Positions 20,968-31,356 of a DNA stretch of 64,000 bases are shown one piece after another (position 1 is the first letter of the stretch; each line of letters starts with the position of its first letter). The DNA lies in contig JAGTWJ010000003.1 of assembly GCA_020064725.1 (NCBI GenBank), positions 3,224,001 through 3,288,000 of the forward strand. Reading direction: 5' to 3'. Source of the stretch: Drechslerella dactyloides (lineage: Eukaryota > Ascomycota > Orbiliomycetes > Orbiliales > Orbiliaceae). Position numbers and translations under genes: made by a program. Under the pieces are notes generated by a model, which was not told the DNA's origin, did no database searches, and saw only the letters and a list, made by a program, of their open reading frames with translations.

Positions 20968-21756
20968 ATGTCGGACTCGGAAGCCAGAGAGGTCTCGCGT
21001 CTCTACCGCGCGTGGCGGACGGCCCACGAGATGGTCGCAGACAGGGTCAGACCTCACACGATCCTCCCAGACGACGACCGCTAACACGGATGCAATCGCA
21101 GGGCTATGATCTCACGGAGGAGGAAATAAACATTACTCTCGACGACTTCAAGGTCAAATACTGCGACTCGGACGGCCGGCCGCAGTACGTCCATCATCCA
21201 CTCTCCGCCGTGTGCTTAGCCGTCTAACCCTTACAACAGGCGCAAGAAGATGAGCTTCTCAGCAAAGCCCTCGCAGTCGATGATTGACCGAAACACGGAC
21301 GTGCACACCGGCCAGCTGATCCCCAACTCCTGCGGCACCGTCTGGGTCGAGTTCTCGCCGGAGACTTCCATCGGCATCAAGCAGATGCGCGTCTTCGCCC
21401 ATCACATTGTCGAATACAACTTCCACACCGGCATCTTCATCACAATGGTCCCGCTGACACCCTCCGCGACAAAGATCATACCGACCGTCGCGCCCTCCGT
21501 GATCGAGTGCTTCCTCGAGCAGGATCTGCTCGTCAACATCACCCGCCACGAACTCGTCCCGCACCACGTGCTGATGAGCCGTGAGGATAAACGGAAACTG
21601 CTCGAGCGGTACCGGCTGAAGGAGACGCAGCTGCCGCGTATCCAGCAGGCGGATCCTGTGGCGAGGTACTTTGGGTTGAAGCGCGGGATGGTGGTTAAGA
21701 TTATCAGGAAGAGCGAGACGGCGGGACGCTATGCTAGCTATCGGTGGGTGTATTAG
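20968..21756 (+). CDS. RPB5: RNA polymerase I/II/III subunit Rpb5 (ABC27), 225 aa
   Basis: Exons are 20968-21045, 21102-21184 and 21240-21756. Introns are 56 nt (GTCAGA donor, CGCAG acceptor) and 55 nt (GTACGT donor, ACAACAG acceptor). The spliced protein starts MSDSEAREVSRLYRAWRTAH, continues with the DRGYDLTEEEI segment across junction 1 and GRPQRKKMSF across junction 2. It ends with the highly conserved assembly domain: NITRHELVPHH, LKETQLPRIQQADPVARY and KIIRKSETAGRYASYR. Rpb5 is a shared subunit of all three nuclear RNA polymerases and sits in the jaw near downstream DNA. The length is close to the usual 215-220 residues. No anomalies; a very secure call. Confidence 0.97.
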
Positions 21757-22238
21757 AGGTTGTTGCTGGTACGTAGATGGGGGTTGTGTACGATCAGGTG
21801 TAGAGCGGCAGGCGGCAGGTTTGCTGTCCGGCTGCTATTTGAATGTTTTGTGATATTGAAGAATTGCATGGCGTTCGAGGCGATTATAATTGGCAGCTAG
21901 ACCGACAAATGTTGCATTCTCAATTCGCGATGCTCCAATATTAGATTCCGTCGATACCGTGACCTTTGGCCTTGAGAATCCCGTTGCTCATCTCAACTTT
22001 ACAAAACCAAGCTATCTCTCGCAGTATTCACAGATTTCGCTTTCGGAGTCTCCTTTACCAAACAACAGTTCTTCTCTAACCGTTTGAAATTATAAGATCC
22101 GATACTTACAAGAACCAATCGACCAAGACATTCATATATAAAGAAAAACTCCAGCCAGTCCCTAACCCTGCATCCCGCTCCAATCTACATATGTCATGAT
22201 AATATCGGCCGTAAGTATCCGCATTATATATACACCCG
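21757..22238. other. Intergenic, no gene seen
   Basis: This is the 3' flank of two convergent genes (RPB5 and the PNP protein). It is AT-rich with no coding frame of interest. Confidence 0.5.
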
Positions 22239-23825
22239 TCAACCAAACCGCATATCGCCCGTCGAATTGAACGTATTGTTCCCGACGAACGTGCTGCCGC
22301 CATGCGTAGTCACACTCCCACCGATATGAATGTTCCCTCCCATCGAGCCCGTTCGGCCTCCCCAGGAACCATCCGCCGTACTCGCACCTCCGGACATCGA
22401 GCGACGAGGTGTCGAGGAATCAGCTGTGGAGTTTGGATTCGATCCTCCCCGCCAGCCGTCGTTGGGGTCTTGGTCGCCGAACATGCATGCGAACGTTTCC
22501 GTCTGTCGAACGCTGCTTGGGACCCAGGGTGGATATTCGCCTGTCGGAACTCGAGACGGCGGGCTGCTGGTCGGTGTGTTCGCCTGGTATCCCGTTGGCG
22601 ATGATGGAGTCCGGGGAAGACGGAAGGCGGCGAATAGGTCGGGTTCGCCAGGGGGCCGAGGGGCCAAATCGGATAACGGAGCATGAGGCCGGGCTCCGAA
22701 GGTTGAAGCCCGTGAGACAGTCGCGGTCGTAGCGTCAACGCCGTTATTCATGATATTCGCATCTTCTCCACCAAAGTCAGCTTACCAATACTATCTCGAC
22801 AAAGTTCGTGTTCATGACCCACCATTGGACGGCTGGTGCGATCCACCGCCAGACATCTCCAGCAGCATAAACTTGGTAAACGCCGCCGCCGTGCCAGCTG
22901 CATACCACCGCCAGTCGTCGTTCTTGTGGGAATCGCAATAGTCACTGATCCCACGGACGACGAGGCACGGCCACGCGCCCATTATCCCCGCTGCCTCCAT
23001 CTCGAAGCATAGTGCGCCTGTCTCCTGCGCTATACTATCGCGCGTGATACCGTCCCGCATCACGCTGTTTCCCGACGCGATTGTGCCAAAGTGCACGCGG
23101 ATCTTGTAGTCGTATTCTCTGATACTTCGAAGCTTGAGTTTCCCGCGGTCGCAGCCGGTACATCCTTTTCCAGTACTACTGCTGACATGTCCGTAGCCGG
23201 CGTCGAACAGCAGGTCTGTGGATGCCCGCGGCCGCTCGAACCGCTCTTCGTGGTGCGCAGCACACGCCCGCCAGAGTGTCTCTGCCATCATCTTGCCGAT
23301 CGTCCGCTCGTCCACACCGCGCAGGAACGTCAGCGCGCGGAGGAGGTTCTGCGGCGGCGGCGGCAGCACGCCCACGCGGTCGAAATACCCCGCCATCCGC
23401 CGCCCGCGGTCATGCTGCACGACACCCGCCGAGCCGCCATCGGGTACGCTAACGACCACATCCCCAACTCTAATGTCGCGACTGCCACTATTATTGTCAC
23501 CAGGCACCCCGCCGCCAATGCCGACCATGAACCGGAACTGCAGGTTTGGGAAATCGCCGTTGAAGTCGTGTGCGACGTCGGCCGCGGCGGTGGTGCCGGT
23601 TGACCCTGTTGGCAGGGCTGCGATTACGACATTGTGCCCGCCGATGGAACCGAAGCGGTAGTCGTTCTGCGACGCTGAAAGGGAGTGGTATGCGTATGTT
23701 TGTGGGCGTGCGTAGTCGAGCGGGGTGTCGTGCTGGGCGTCGAGCATGAGCAGGGCCGCCGCGGCCTCGCAGTCGAGTGCGCAGAGCCAGCCGACGTTGT
23801 ACTCGGCCTTGCGGAGCCGCACCAT
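22239..23825 (-). CDS. PNP/UDP-phosphorylase-fold effector with Gly/Asn-rich tail (about 508 aa)
   Basis: The first ATG in frame is at 23825. Exons are 23825-22823 and 22762-22239. The 60-nt intron has a GTGGGT donor, a GCTGAC branch and an AGAAG acceptor (a 57-nt version is also possible), and it removes three in-frame stops. Residues 1 to about 325 form a fungal nucleoside-phosphorylase-like domain: the YNVGWLCAL start, FMVGIGGGVPG, RVGDVVVSVP, FGTIASGNSVMRDG, ETGALCFEMEAAGI and VRGISDYCDSHKN. A disordered Ser/Pro/Thr-rich linker leads to a final 33 residues of alternating Gly/Asn/Ser/Thr and hydrophobics (GGNIHIGGSVTTHGG...), resembling amyloid signalling motifs. The gene is head-to-head with a PNP-NACHT-ANK receptor. 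The domain is known as an N-terminal effector of fungal NLRs; an immune or cell-death role is inferred. Confidence 0.82.
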
Positions 23826-24851
23826 CGTCGCGATAGTCTTCAAAGCTAAACGTTAACGGATGGCTGCCTATGAGACTTTTTAGGTAGCGAGGTAAGTCGT
23901 ATCGTTGACTACATTAAAGATTCGTTTCAAAACTTGGTTGAAAGTCTGAGGTATACGGGTATTGCACTTTCAGACTTAAGGATTCGTTCAAGACTTATAC
24001 TGCCGTTCGGGAGGGAGACCTCCCAGCCTCGGTTTATGTATGGCGGATACGATCATCGGAGGGCGTCCTCCCAACTATCCAGCATGAGATATTTACGGGC
24101 GGGGATGCGTCAGCAGCCGCTGAAGTGCACGCCGTCCAATAGACAGTGTCGTGAGCGTGTCTGTGCCGCGCAGCTGCAGATACAAAGCTGAGCAAACACT
24201 GCAGCACCCAGTTTCTTATGATTACATACAATAAGTTCAGTTATCTTCGCCCTCTCCCTTTTTGGAGTCTATATATATATATAAGTTACAGAGTGCGGAT
24301 TCTAGAATTGGCGCGAGACAGTATTTTCCAATACTAGACGGGGAGGTAGGCTGCAACTCGTTACGATTTTCGCGGTATCGACGGATAGAGATCTTGAGAA
24401 GATGACCCGAACATTCGATTGGATTTCATTTCAAGAGATCAATCTTTCACCTTCCCTGTCGCAGTTTAGCTTATAAGACAAATCTTTCATGGCAAATTTC
24501 CTTTTGAGATTTGGCATAATAATCCGCTTATACAGATATTTCTACATACTCTGTCAGACCCTGCGCGATACGCATGAGCTCCTCGTAGTCAGGCAAGAAT
24601 CTTTTCAAGTTATCGATCTATACCTCTCACTTATTATGATATGGAGGAAACTATGATACTTTGTTCTTAAACAGCGAGCTTCGGTGCCTGCCCCGAGACT
24701 ACTCGGATACTTCGATTGGATCGCCTATGCATGTTTGACCGCCCAAAGAATGAGGCTGTGCGGGGTAAGATATTGAAGTTGGCCTACTCTTCATTAAAGG
24801 ACTTGCCATCTCAAATGCATATGGCGGAGCTGGTAGACTTCTTCAGAAAAG
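23826..24851. promoter_or_regulatory. Intergenic region between the PNP protein and the PNP-NACHT-ANK receptor
   Basis: The two genes diverge from here. Features seen include a TATATATATATAAG stretch near 24271-24285 and a near-direct repeat of TTCAGACTTAAGGATTCG-like words near 23917-23990 (attcgtttcaaaacttg and attcgttcaagactta). No coding frame is convincing. Confidence 0.45.
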
Positions 24852-27800
24852 ATGGCGACGAAACGGTCTCACAACGATTATACGATCGGGTGGGTTTGCG
24901 CGTTACCCAAGGAGCAAACGGCGGCACTCGGGATGCTCGACGAAATACATCCCGAACTTCCCAAGCCACCCACAGATGCCAACACGTACATTCTAGGACT
25001 CATGAACGGCCACAACATCGTTATAGCGTGCCTGCCGAAAGGCAAGATTGGCACAAATCAAGCGGCGACAGTCGTAACTCGAATGGTCAGCACTTTTCAA
25101 AATATCCGACTAGGCCTCATGGTTGGTATTGGCGGTGGAATTCCGCCGAGAGTACGGCTTGGCGATGTTGTAGTTGGCACTCCGGTTGGACAGCATCCGG
25201 GTGTCGTACAATGGGACTTCGGAAAGACCGAGGCCGGAGGCGAATTCAAACGAACCGGAGCGTTGAACAACCCACCTTCAGCGTTTCTAACGGCGCTATC
25301 CAAATTGGAGAGCAGTCAGAATCTACATGGGACTAAAATAGCCGACAACTTGGACGCGTTCAAGGAGAAGTTTCCCGAGGCAGCAGAGTACGTATGGAAC
25401 GAATCGCTGGAAGACCCTTGGCCTTTTCCAGACCACGATCGGAATGTTTGGAAAACAATATTCTTCTCGCTCTGGGGTATGATATCGATTATAATCGGCT
25501 ACCTATTCGGCTCATGGGCGTTCAACGAGATGAACTCGACCGACGAAGCAAAGCAAACCAGAGAGAAACCAGAGAGCGAACGGGACAAAAGGATACCAGG
25601 GAAGCCCAATATCCATTACGGCTTGATTGCATCCGGAAACCAGGTTGTCAAGGACGCTAAATTCCGGGACAAAATCAACCAACATCTCGGCGGAGATGTT
25701 CTTTGCTTCGAAATGGAAGCAGCAGGATTGACTGTTGACTTTCCATGTCTTGTCATACGAGGGATTTGTGATTACGCGGATTCGCAAAAGAATAAGGATT
25801 GGCAGGAGTACGCTGCTGCTGTAGCAGCAGCTTGTGCAAAGGAGCTATTAGATCACGTCCAGCAAAGTGATATCGACAGGGAACGTCCAATCAGCGATGT
25901 TATAGTTAAGGGTTAGTCAAATCTCCATAGTTCTACAAGTGGCCAAAGGTATCTAAATCCCCCTAGCTCTGGATGATATAATAGCATTGAAGTCGAAGTT
26001 CGATCGGAAGGAAGACCTTCGAATTCTTGATTGGTTAACCCAAATCGATTACGGTTTCCGACAAAGCGACGTTTTGCGAATGCGACAGGCAGACACCGGT
26101 ATCTGGTTCCTGGACTCTGCAGAATATCAGACTTGGTTGAATTGTGAAAACCAAATATTATTTTGCTCAGGGATTCCTGGAGCCGGCAAGACGGTGCTCG
26201 CATCAATTGTTATCGACCATCTTACTACCTGGTTTTCAGACGATGAGACAATTGGTATCGCATATATCTATTGCGAATTCAAGCGACAACCGGAACAGAA
26301 TATCCATCACTTATCAAACAGCTTATTGAAGCAGTTAGCAAGGAGCCAACATTCCTTACCAAACAGCATAAAGGATCTCTATACGAAGCATACAGACAAG
26401 GGGACAAAGCCCTTGGATGATGAGATCTTATCGGTTCTTCGCTCGGTGATATCTCTGTATTCCGAAATATTCATCATAATAGACGCCCTTGACGAATGCC
26501 AAGCAAATGAAAACTGCCGTGAGAAGTTCATCTCCGTGCTTCTACAACTTCAAGCCCAGTGTCGGAGTGTCAACATATTAGTCACTTCCAGACCGATTCC
26601 AAGTATCGAAGCACGATTCCAGGGCAATCCAAAATGCGAGATCAGGGCGCACGAGGAAGACGTGCGAAGATATCTGATCAGCCAGGCAGGAGAATCAACA
26701 AACGCCCTTGTTAAGGAGCATAAAGACCTCATCACTGCTAAGATTTTGGCAACGGTGGACGGAATGTAAGTCTTGAATCTACAAACTACCAGACCGATGA
26801 ACTAACGTTCTGACTGGTCTCGTATTCGGACAGGTTTCTTCTAGCACAGCTCTATTTCCAATCTGTCAACACGAAAATATCCTTAAAGAAGATCAAAGCC
26901 GTCCTAGACCAGATTAGCGAGCGCAAAGGGATGATGGCAGATGCATATGAACAAGCATACAACGGAGCCATGGAAAGAATAGAATCTCATAATCAAGACT
27001 CCAGAGGCTTAGCGAAACAGGTTTTGTCCTGGATCATATGCGCAATGAGGCCTCTTACCCTATCAGAGCTCCGGTGTGCGCTCGCAGTGGAACCAAACCA
27101 GTCTGAGTTCAACGACGAAAATCTGCCGGATGCAAACCGGATGATATCTGTCTGTGCCGGATTGGTTACCGTCGACGAGGACAGCAATATCATCAGATTG
27201 GTTCATTACACAGCCCAAGAATACTTTGATAGGCACCAAGAGACCTTGTTTCCAGATTGTCAGACCGATATCACAAACACCTGCGTTACTTACCTGTCAT
27301 ACGAAAAGTTTCGAGACGGTCCTTGTGAGACTGAAGGTTTGTTCCGAACGAGACTGAAAGACAATGTTCTCTACGATTACGCAGCACAAAATTGGGGTCC
27401 CCACGCTAGCAAATCGTCAAATCAGTCTACCGAGTCGGTTATGGCTTTCCTTCACGACGGCCGCAAAGTATCGGCGAGCGCTCAAGCCCTGGAGATATTC
27501 AACCCTATGGCAGATATACCGAGCGATTGGCCAACACTTCTAGACGGACTAATTCTTACGGTGTACTTTGGGCTGGAGGAATGTGCCGCAAGACTTCTCA
27601 CGGCAAATGGTCGATATTATGACTCACCGGCATACATTTGTAGGTCTTTAACACCATTGCAGCTTGCTGCGACCTGCGGAAGAGAATCAATTGCAAAGCT
27701 ACTATTGGATAGCGGCGCCGACAAAGACTATCGAACAGTTATGGATGATGTAACACCTCTGTTGTGCGCGGTATGGAACGGTCACTCGGCAGTAGCAAAG

Positions 27801-28337
27801 CTACTTCTGGACTATGGCGCGGATGTAAATGCATCATATGGATCGACACCTTTATCAACAGCATCGGAATACGGTTATTCGGATCTCGTATCATTGCTAT
27901 TAGACTATGGTGCTAATATGGAAGCCAAAGATATTGTTGGCCAGACACCACTAAGTTCTGCAGCGGATTATGGGCATGCTCAAGTGGTCAAGCTATTATT
28001 GGAGAATGGCGCTGATAGAGAGGCCAAAAATTTCTATGGGCAAACACCATTAAATTTGGCAGTGAATCGTAGTCATGTTGAGACGGTCCGGCTATTATTG
28101 GAGAAAGGTGCGTACACTGGGGCCAGAGATGGATGGTACGACAATACACCACTATGGTGTGCAGCGCGGACAGGTAATGTCAGCGTGGTCAAGCTGCTAT
28201 TAGAGAATGGTGCCGATATAGAGACTAGAGGCGGGGATGAACAAACCCCGTTGGATATAGCAGCCGAAATAGATCATGCTGAGGTAGTCAAGTTACTAGT
28301 AGAGACTAGTGCCAACAGAGAGACTCGTGTTAGATAG
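24852..28337 (+). CDS. NLR-like receptor: PNP - NACHT - ankyrin repeats (1120 aa)
   Basis: Exons are 24852-25911, 25967-26765 and 26834-28337. Introns are 55 nt (GTTAGT/CCTAG) and 68 nt (GTAAGT/GACAG); both junctions restore family sequence (KALDDIIALKSKF and DGMFLLAQLYFQSV). Residues 1 to about 335 are a PNP domain (YTIGWVCALPKE, LMVGIGGGIPP, HYGLIASGNQVV, DVLCFEMEAAGL, VIRGICDYADSQKN). An odd hydrophobic segment (about 201-221) sits inside it. NACHT follows with Walker A GIPGAGKT (422-429), Walker B IIIDALDE (to 530), TSRP and a winged-helix region (LSWIICAMRPLTLSEL). About seven ankyrin repeats fill 886-1115. Family knowledge: ligand sensing by the repeats drives NACHT oligomerisation and activates the N-terminal effector. 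The repeats are diverged rather than near-identical. Confidence 0.92.
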
Positions 28338-28802
28338 GATCGTATGCTGTATTCAACTGTGGTGAAAAAGAGGTGGCGGAAAGTGAAGATTGATTCTTCT
28401 GCCGCTGAATATGACTGTATTGCAGTGAAGAAGTTACGCGCCTCCGGAACAACCTTCGATACTAGCACTGTCCTAAAAACGGGCCAGAATTTTGTTTTCC
28501 ACCATTCAGAATCTCGTAGAGTCGGCTACTCTATATATTCGTTTGATCTGGCGACGCACTATGCCACCCTAATCTAACTCAACTTCGGAACGATAGCTAA
28601 AGAACGCCGGATATATGTCTGGGCGAAAGTTATTCCAGCGAACAAACAGGGGTAAGAATCCTTCCTTCGGATTCCGCAAATTCAAGTCACTTATTTAAAA
28701 GATAGAAATACTTGAAAGTAGACACCAATATCGGTAAATATCGATCGACCGAGACCACATCCCATCGCAACCATGTTTGTGACACTGATATGTAAGTCCC
28801 CT

Positions 28803-29033
28803 TTAAGTCCGACCCTTCTCTTCAAGTGATGAACTCGTCGACTTCCTACTACCCGCCAACGTTGCATTATCATCCGTCCTTACATTCTGAGTCGATTTCT
28901 CATGACTGGACGTCATCGATGCGGCCGATGCGGCTTGTGGTTTTGGTTGTGCCTGCTTTAGTTCGTTTTGGTGCTGGCGGACGGCGACGGTTACGACGGC
29001 GTCGTAGAGGGCGTTGGAGATGTTGGAGAGCAT
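28803..29033 (-). CDS. Hypothetical small protein (76 aa)
   Basis: The ATG at 29033 is the first in a frame open upstream. The first 20 residues are an amphipathic helix-like stretch (MLSNISNALYDAVVTVAV), followed by a Gln/Lys/Ala-rich part and a Ser/Thr-rich, charged tail. I recognise no family. It lies 470 bp downstream of the NLR on the opposite strand. It could be a short gene, a last exon or chance. Confidence 0.3.
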   Translation of the reverse strand: MLSNISNALYDAVVTVAVRQHQNELKQAQPKPQAASAASMTSSHEKSTQNVRTDDNATLAGSRKSTSSSLEEKGRT

Positions 29034-30156
29034 TTTCGTAGGTTGATATATCAGCTGGGTGGTACAGGTCGTATCGACTAGCGTGATGTATAACGCATTC
29101 AATTTTCTGTAATGCAGTCGGTAAAGGTGGAGAGTATAGGGATAGTCAATGTCGCGGAGTGCCTGGTAATTAAGCTGGGCGGCCTAGAGGTCAGCATTTG
29201 ACGTTTGTAAAATCGAATCGTGAATTTAAGGTTTATAGATGTCCCAATCGAGTTTTGCCTGCAATCCACTTTCGACATTTCGGTAGTTATTAGAATTCTG
29301 CTTACCTGTGTTGTCACTATTATAGAAACCCGCGAACGAGACGTCGACGAGTCCGGTTTGTCTGCTGATCAGTGAAAGAATTCCGGAGTCGACTCCAGCT
29401 ATTGTATCTTAAGGAAAAACTACCACCAAGACTAACTTTACAACGGGAACCCAAGAAAAGGTATCAGCTTCCATCTCGCGATTATATAACAATCGGCCCA
29501 GACCGACCGCAAGTGGATACACCATCACAGCCGCACCCATGTCCGCCAGCCAAGCCATCTCGATCCGGCCAAGCGCTGCGTTGTAGACGCCATTCTATTG
29601 GCCGGCTAGCCTAATATGGCTGAGCTGACGGAGCTTGCAAGCACCGATTGGACTAGCGGTGCGGCTCCACCGTCAGCGGTCGCAGTCAGATGGCGGTGGA
29701 TCGGTCGTTCGCAGTGCCCGATGGCTGATGGGCGCGCGGGGGAGAAATTATACGAAAAGGGTTGGGGCTATTTGAGTGCCCGTTTTCCCGTTTGGTGTGG
29801 GCGTTGTGGGCTTTGGCGTAACGTTATGCATGGAAAGTAGTTCGGGAAGATACCGCCCGGCACCGATGTTTTGAGATTGACTTGCAGCATAAGAAACAGA
29901 ATTCGCCTTGCAAGTCGGATTTCTAAGGCTACTTGAAATCGGACTTTTTTGCATTTGTAGGTCACATTTTCCGCCTCTACAACGCAGCCGTTCGTAAATT
30001 TTCTCTAACGGGCCAGCATTTGAGATTCTATAACGTTATCTCTCGCTGTCGCGCAGGCTTGCAAGATTTCCGGTTACAGAGACTTTCAATGATTGGTCCA
30101 AGGACGTTATACACAACTAATCTATCGACAGGTGGAGAACTTTCCAAACAACATCT
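29034..30156. other. Intergenic, no gene seen
   Basis: This is 1.1 kb between the small ORF and the polygalacturonase. There are several frames of 70-80 codons, all without recognisable features or lacking an ATG. No repeat is seen. Confidence 0.5.
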
Positions 30157-31356
30157 CTAGCACGAAACACCCGCTGGAACGTTCATGCAGTTAGTACTCT
30201 TCTTCCCGCCGGTGACCTTGACGTTCGTCCACTTGAAATTCGTGCAACTGCCTACACCACACTGAATCTGGATGTTAATAGCGTCGCTCGGCACCGTTCC
30301 CGTGACGTTATCCAGCACGAAGTTGTTAATCTTGACACCGTTAGTCGGTGAATTCTTCGTCCCACCGTACGACTGGTCGACGATGATACCATAGTCGACG
30401 ATGTTCGTCGCCGTCCCGCCGTTGATCTTGATGTTCCGGTATGTAATATCAGACACGGAGGCAGTCGCGCCGGACACTGTCTTGATGCGGACGGCCTGCT
30501 GCGACTTTTCGACGGTGATATTATCGTAGGTCACGTTCCGCACGACGGCGCCGTCTGCGACAGAACCAATCGACAGTCCGTGGCTGCCGGAGCAGAAGCT
30601 GTTTGTCATGAGGATGTTTTGGCCGGTGTTCACATTCATGCAGTCGTCTTGGTTGTAGACTTGGACGTTTGTGATGAAGACGCCATCGGCATTGTTGATG
30701 TTGAAGCCGTCGGTGTTCTTGCCGAGCGTGGCGCCGGCCTTGTCGTCGATGAGGATGTTCTTGACTACGAGGTTGGTGACGCGGTTCAGGCTGAATGAGT
30801 TTTTCGGTGCATTGAGGATCGTGATGCCGTCGAGGACGGAGTCGACGAGGTTGTTGGCTTTGAAGAACTTGGGTTTTGTTTTACCACCGGAGCCGCCTTG
30901 GCCGTCCCAGTAGAGAGCGCCTTGACCGTCGAGGACGCTGCCTGGGTCGCCTTTGATGGTGATTCTGTTGCCGCTGATGGAGACGAGGGACCCTTCCCAT
31001 TCGGCGTATCCAAAAGTCGTGCGGCCTCTAAAAATGACCTATGAGTATAACCTGTCAGCTTTCATTCACCAATACAAGTGTCTTACAGGAAGAATTACTG
31101 TTGTCCCGTCGTTTAGTTTCTCGAGATTCAAGGTCACGCCTGACGGCACGGCCAGTGCAGAGAGGACAATCGTCGAACAAGAGGTTTTCGATACGCTAGC
31201 CGAACTATGGCCCTTGGATCCACTGAATGTGCATGTTGTCGCTCGTTTGGCGAGGGCGTCGTCTGGGTTTGGTGCAGCTGTCGGCTCGGGTGCAGGGGCC
31301 GCCAGGGCAGGGGTGCACAGCAGCAGCGCTGCGACAACCTTTGTAACAATGACCAT
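30157..31356 (-). CDS. Endopolygalacturonase, glycoside hydrolase family 28 (379 aa)
   Basis: Exons are 31356-31099 and 31038-30157. The 60-nt intron (31039-31098) has a GTAATT donor, a GCTGAC branch and a CATAG acceptor. The protein has a signal peptide (MVIVTKVVAALLLCTPALA) and a short propeptide ending in a Kex2-type Lys-Arg before ATTCTF. A parallel beta-helix follows. The GH28 catalytic set is complete: NTD (D196), the Asp pair in QDD (D217, D218), GSHG (H239) and RIKT (R270, K272). The length is usual for fungal endo-PGs. It hydrolyses alpha-1,4 linkages in polygalacturonan outside the cell, so it fits plant-tissue degradation. The QDDCMNVNTG motif carries Met-Asn where Leu-Ala is common, a minor variation. 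Confidence 0.95.

Noticed and set aside
24716..25336. 206-codon frame overlapping the start of the PNP-NACHT-ANK gene
   Set aside because: It overlaps the well-supported PNP coding sequence in another frame.
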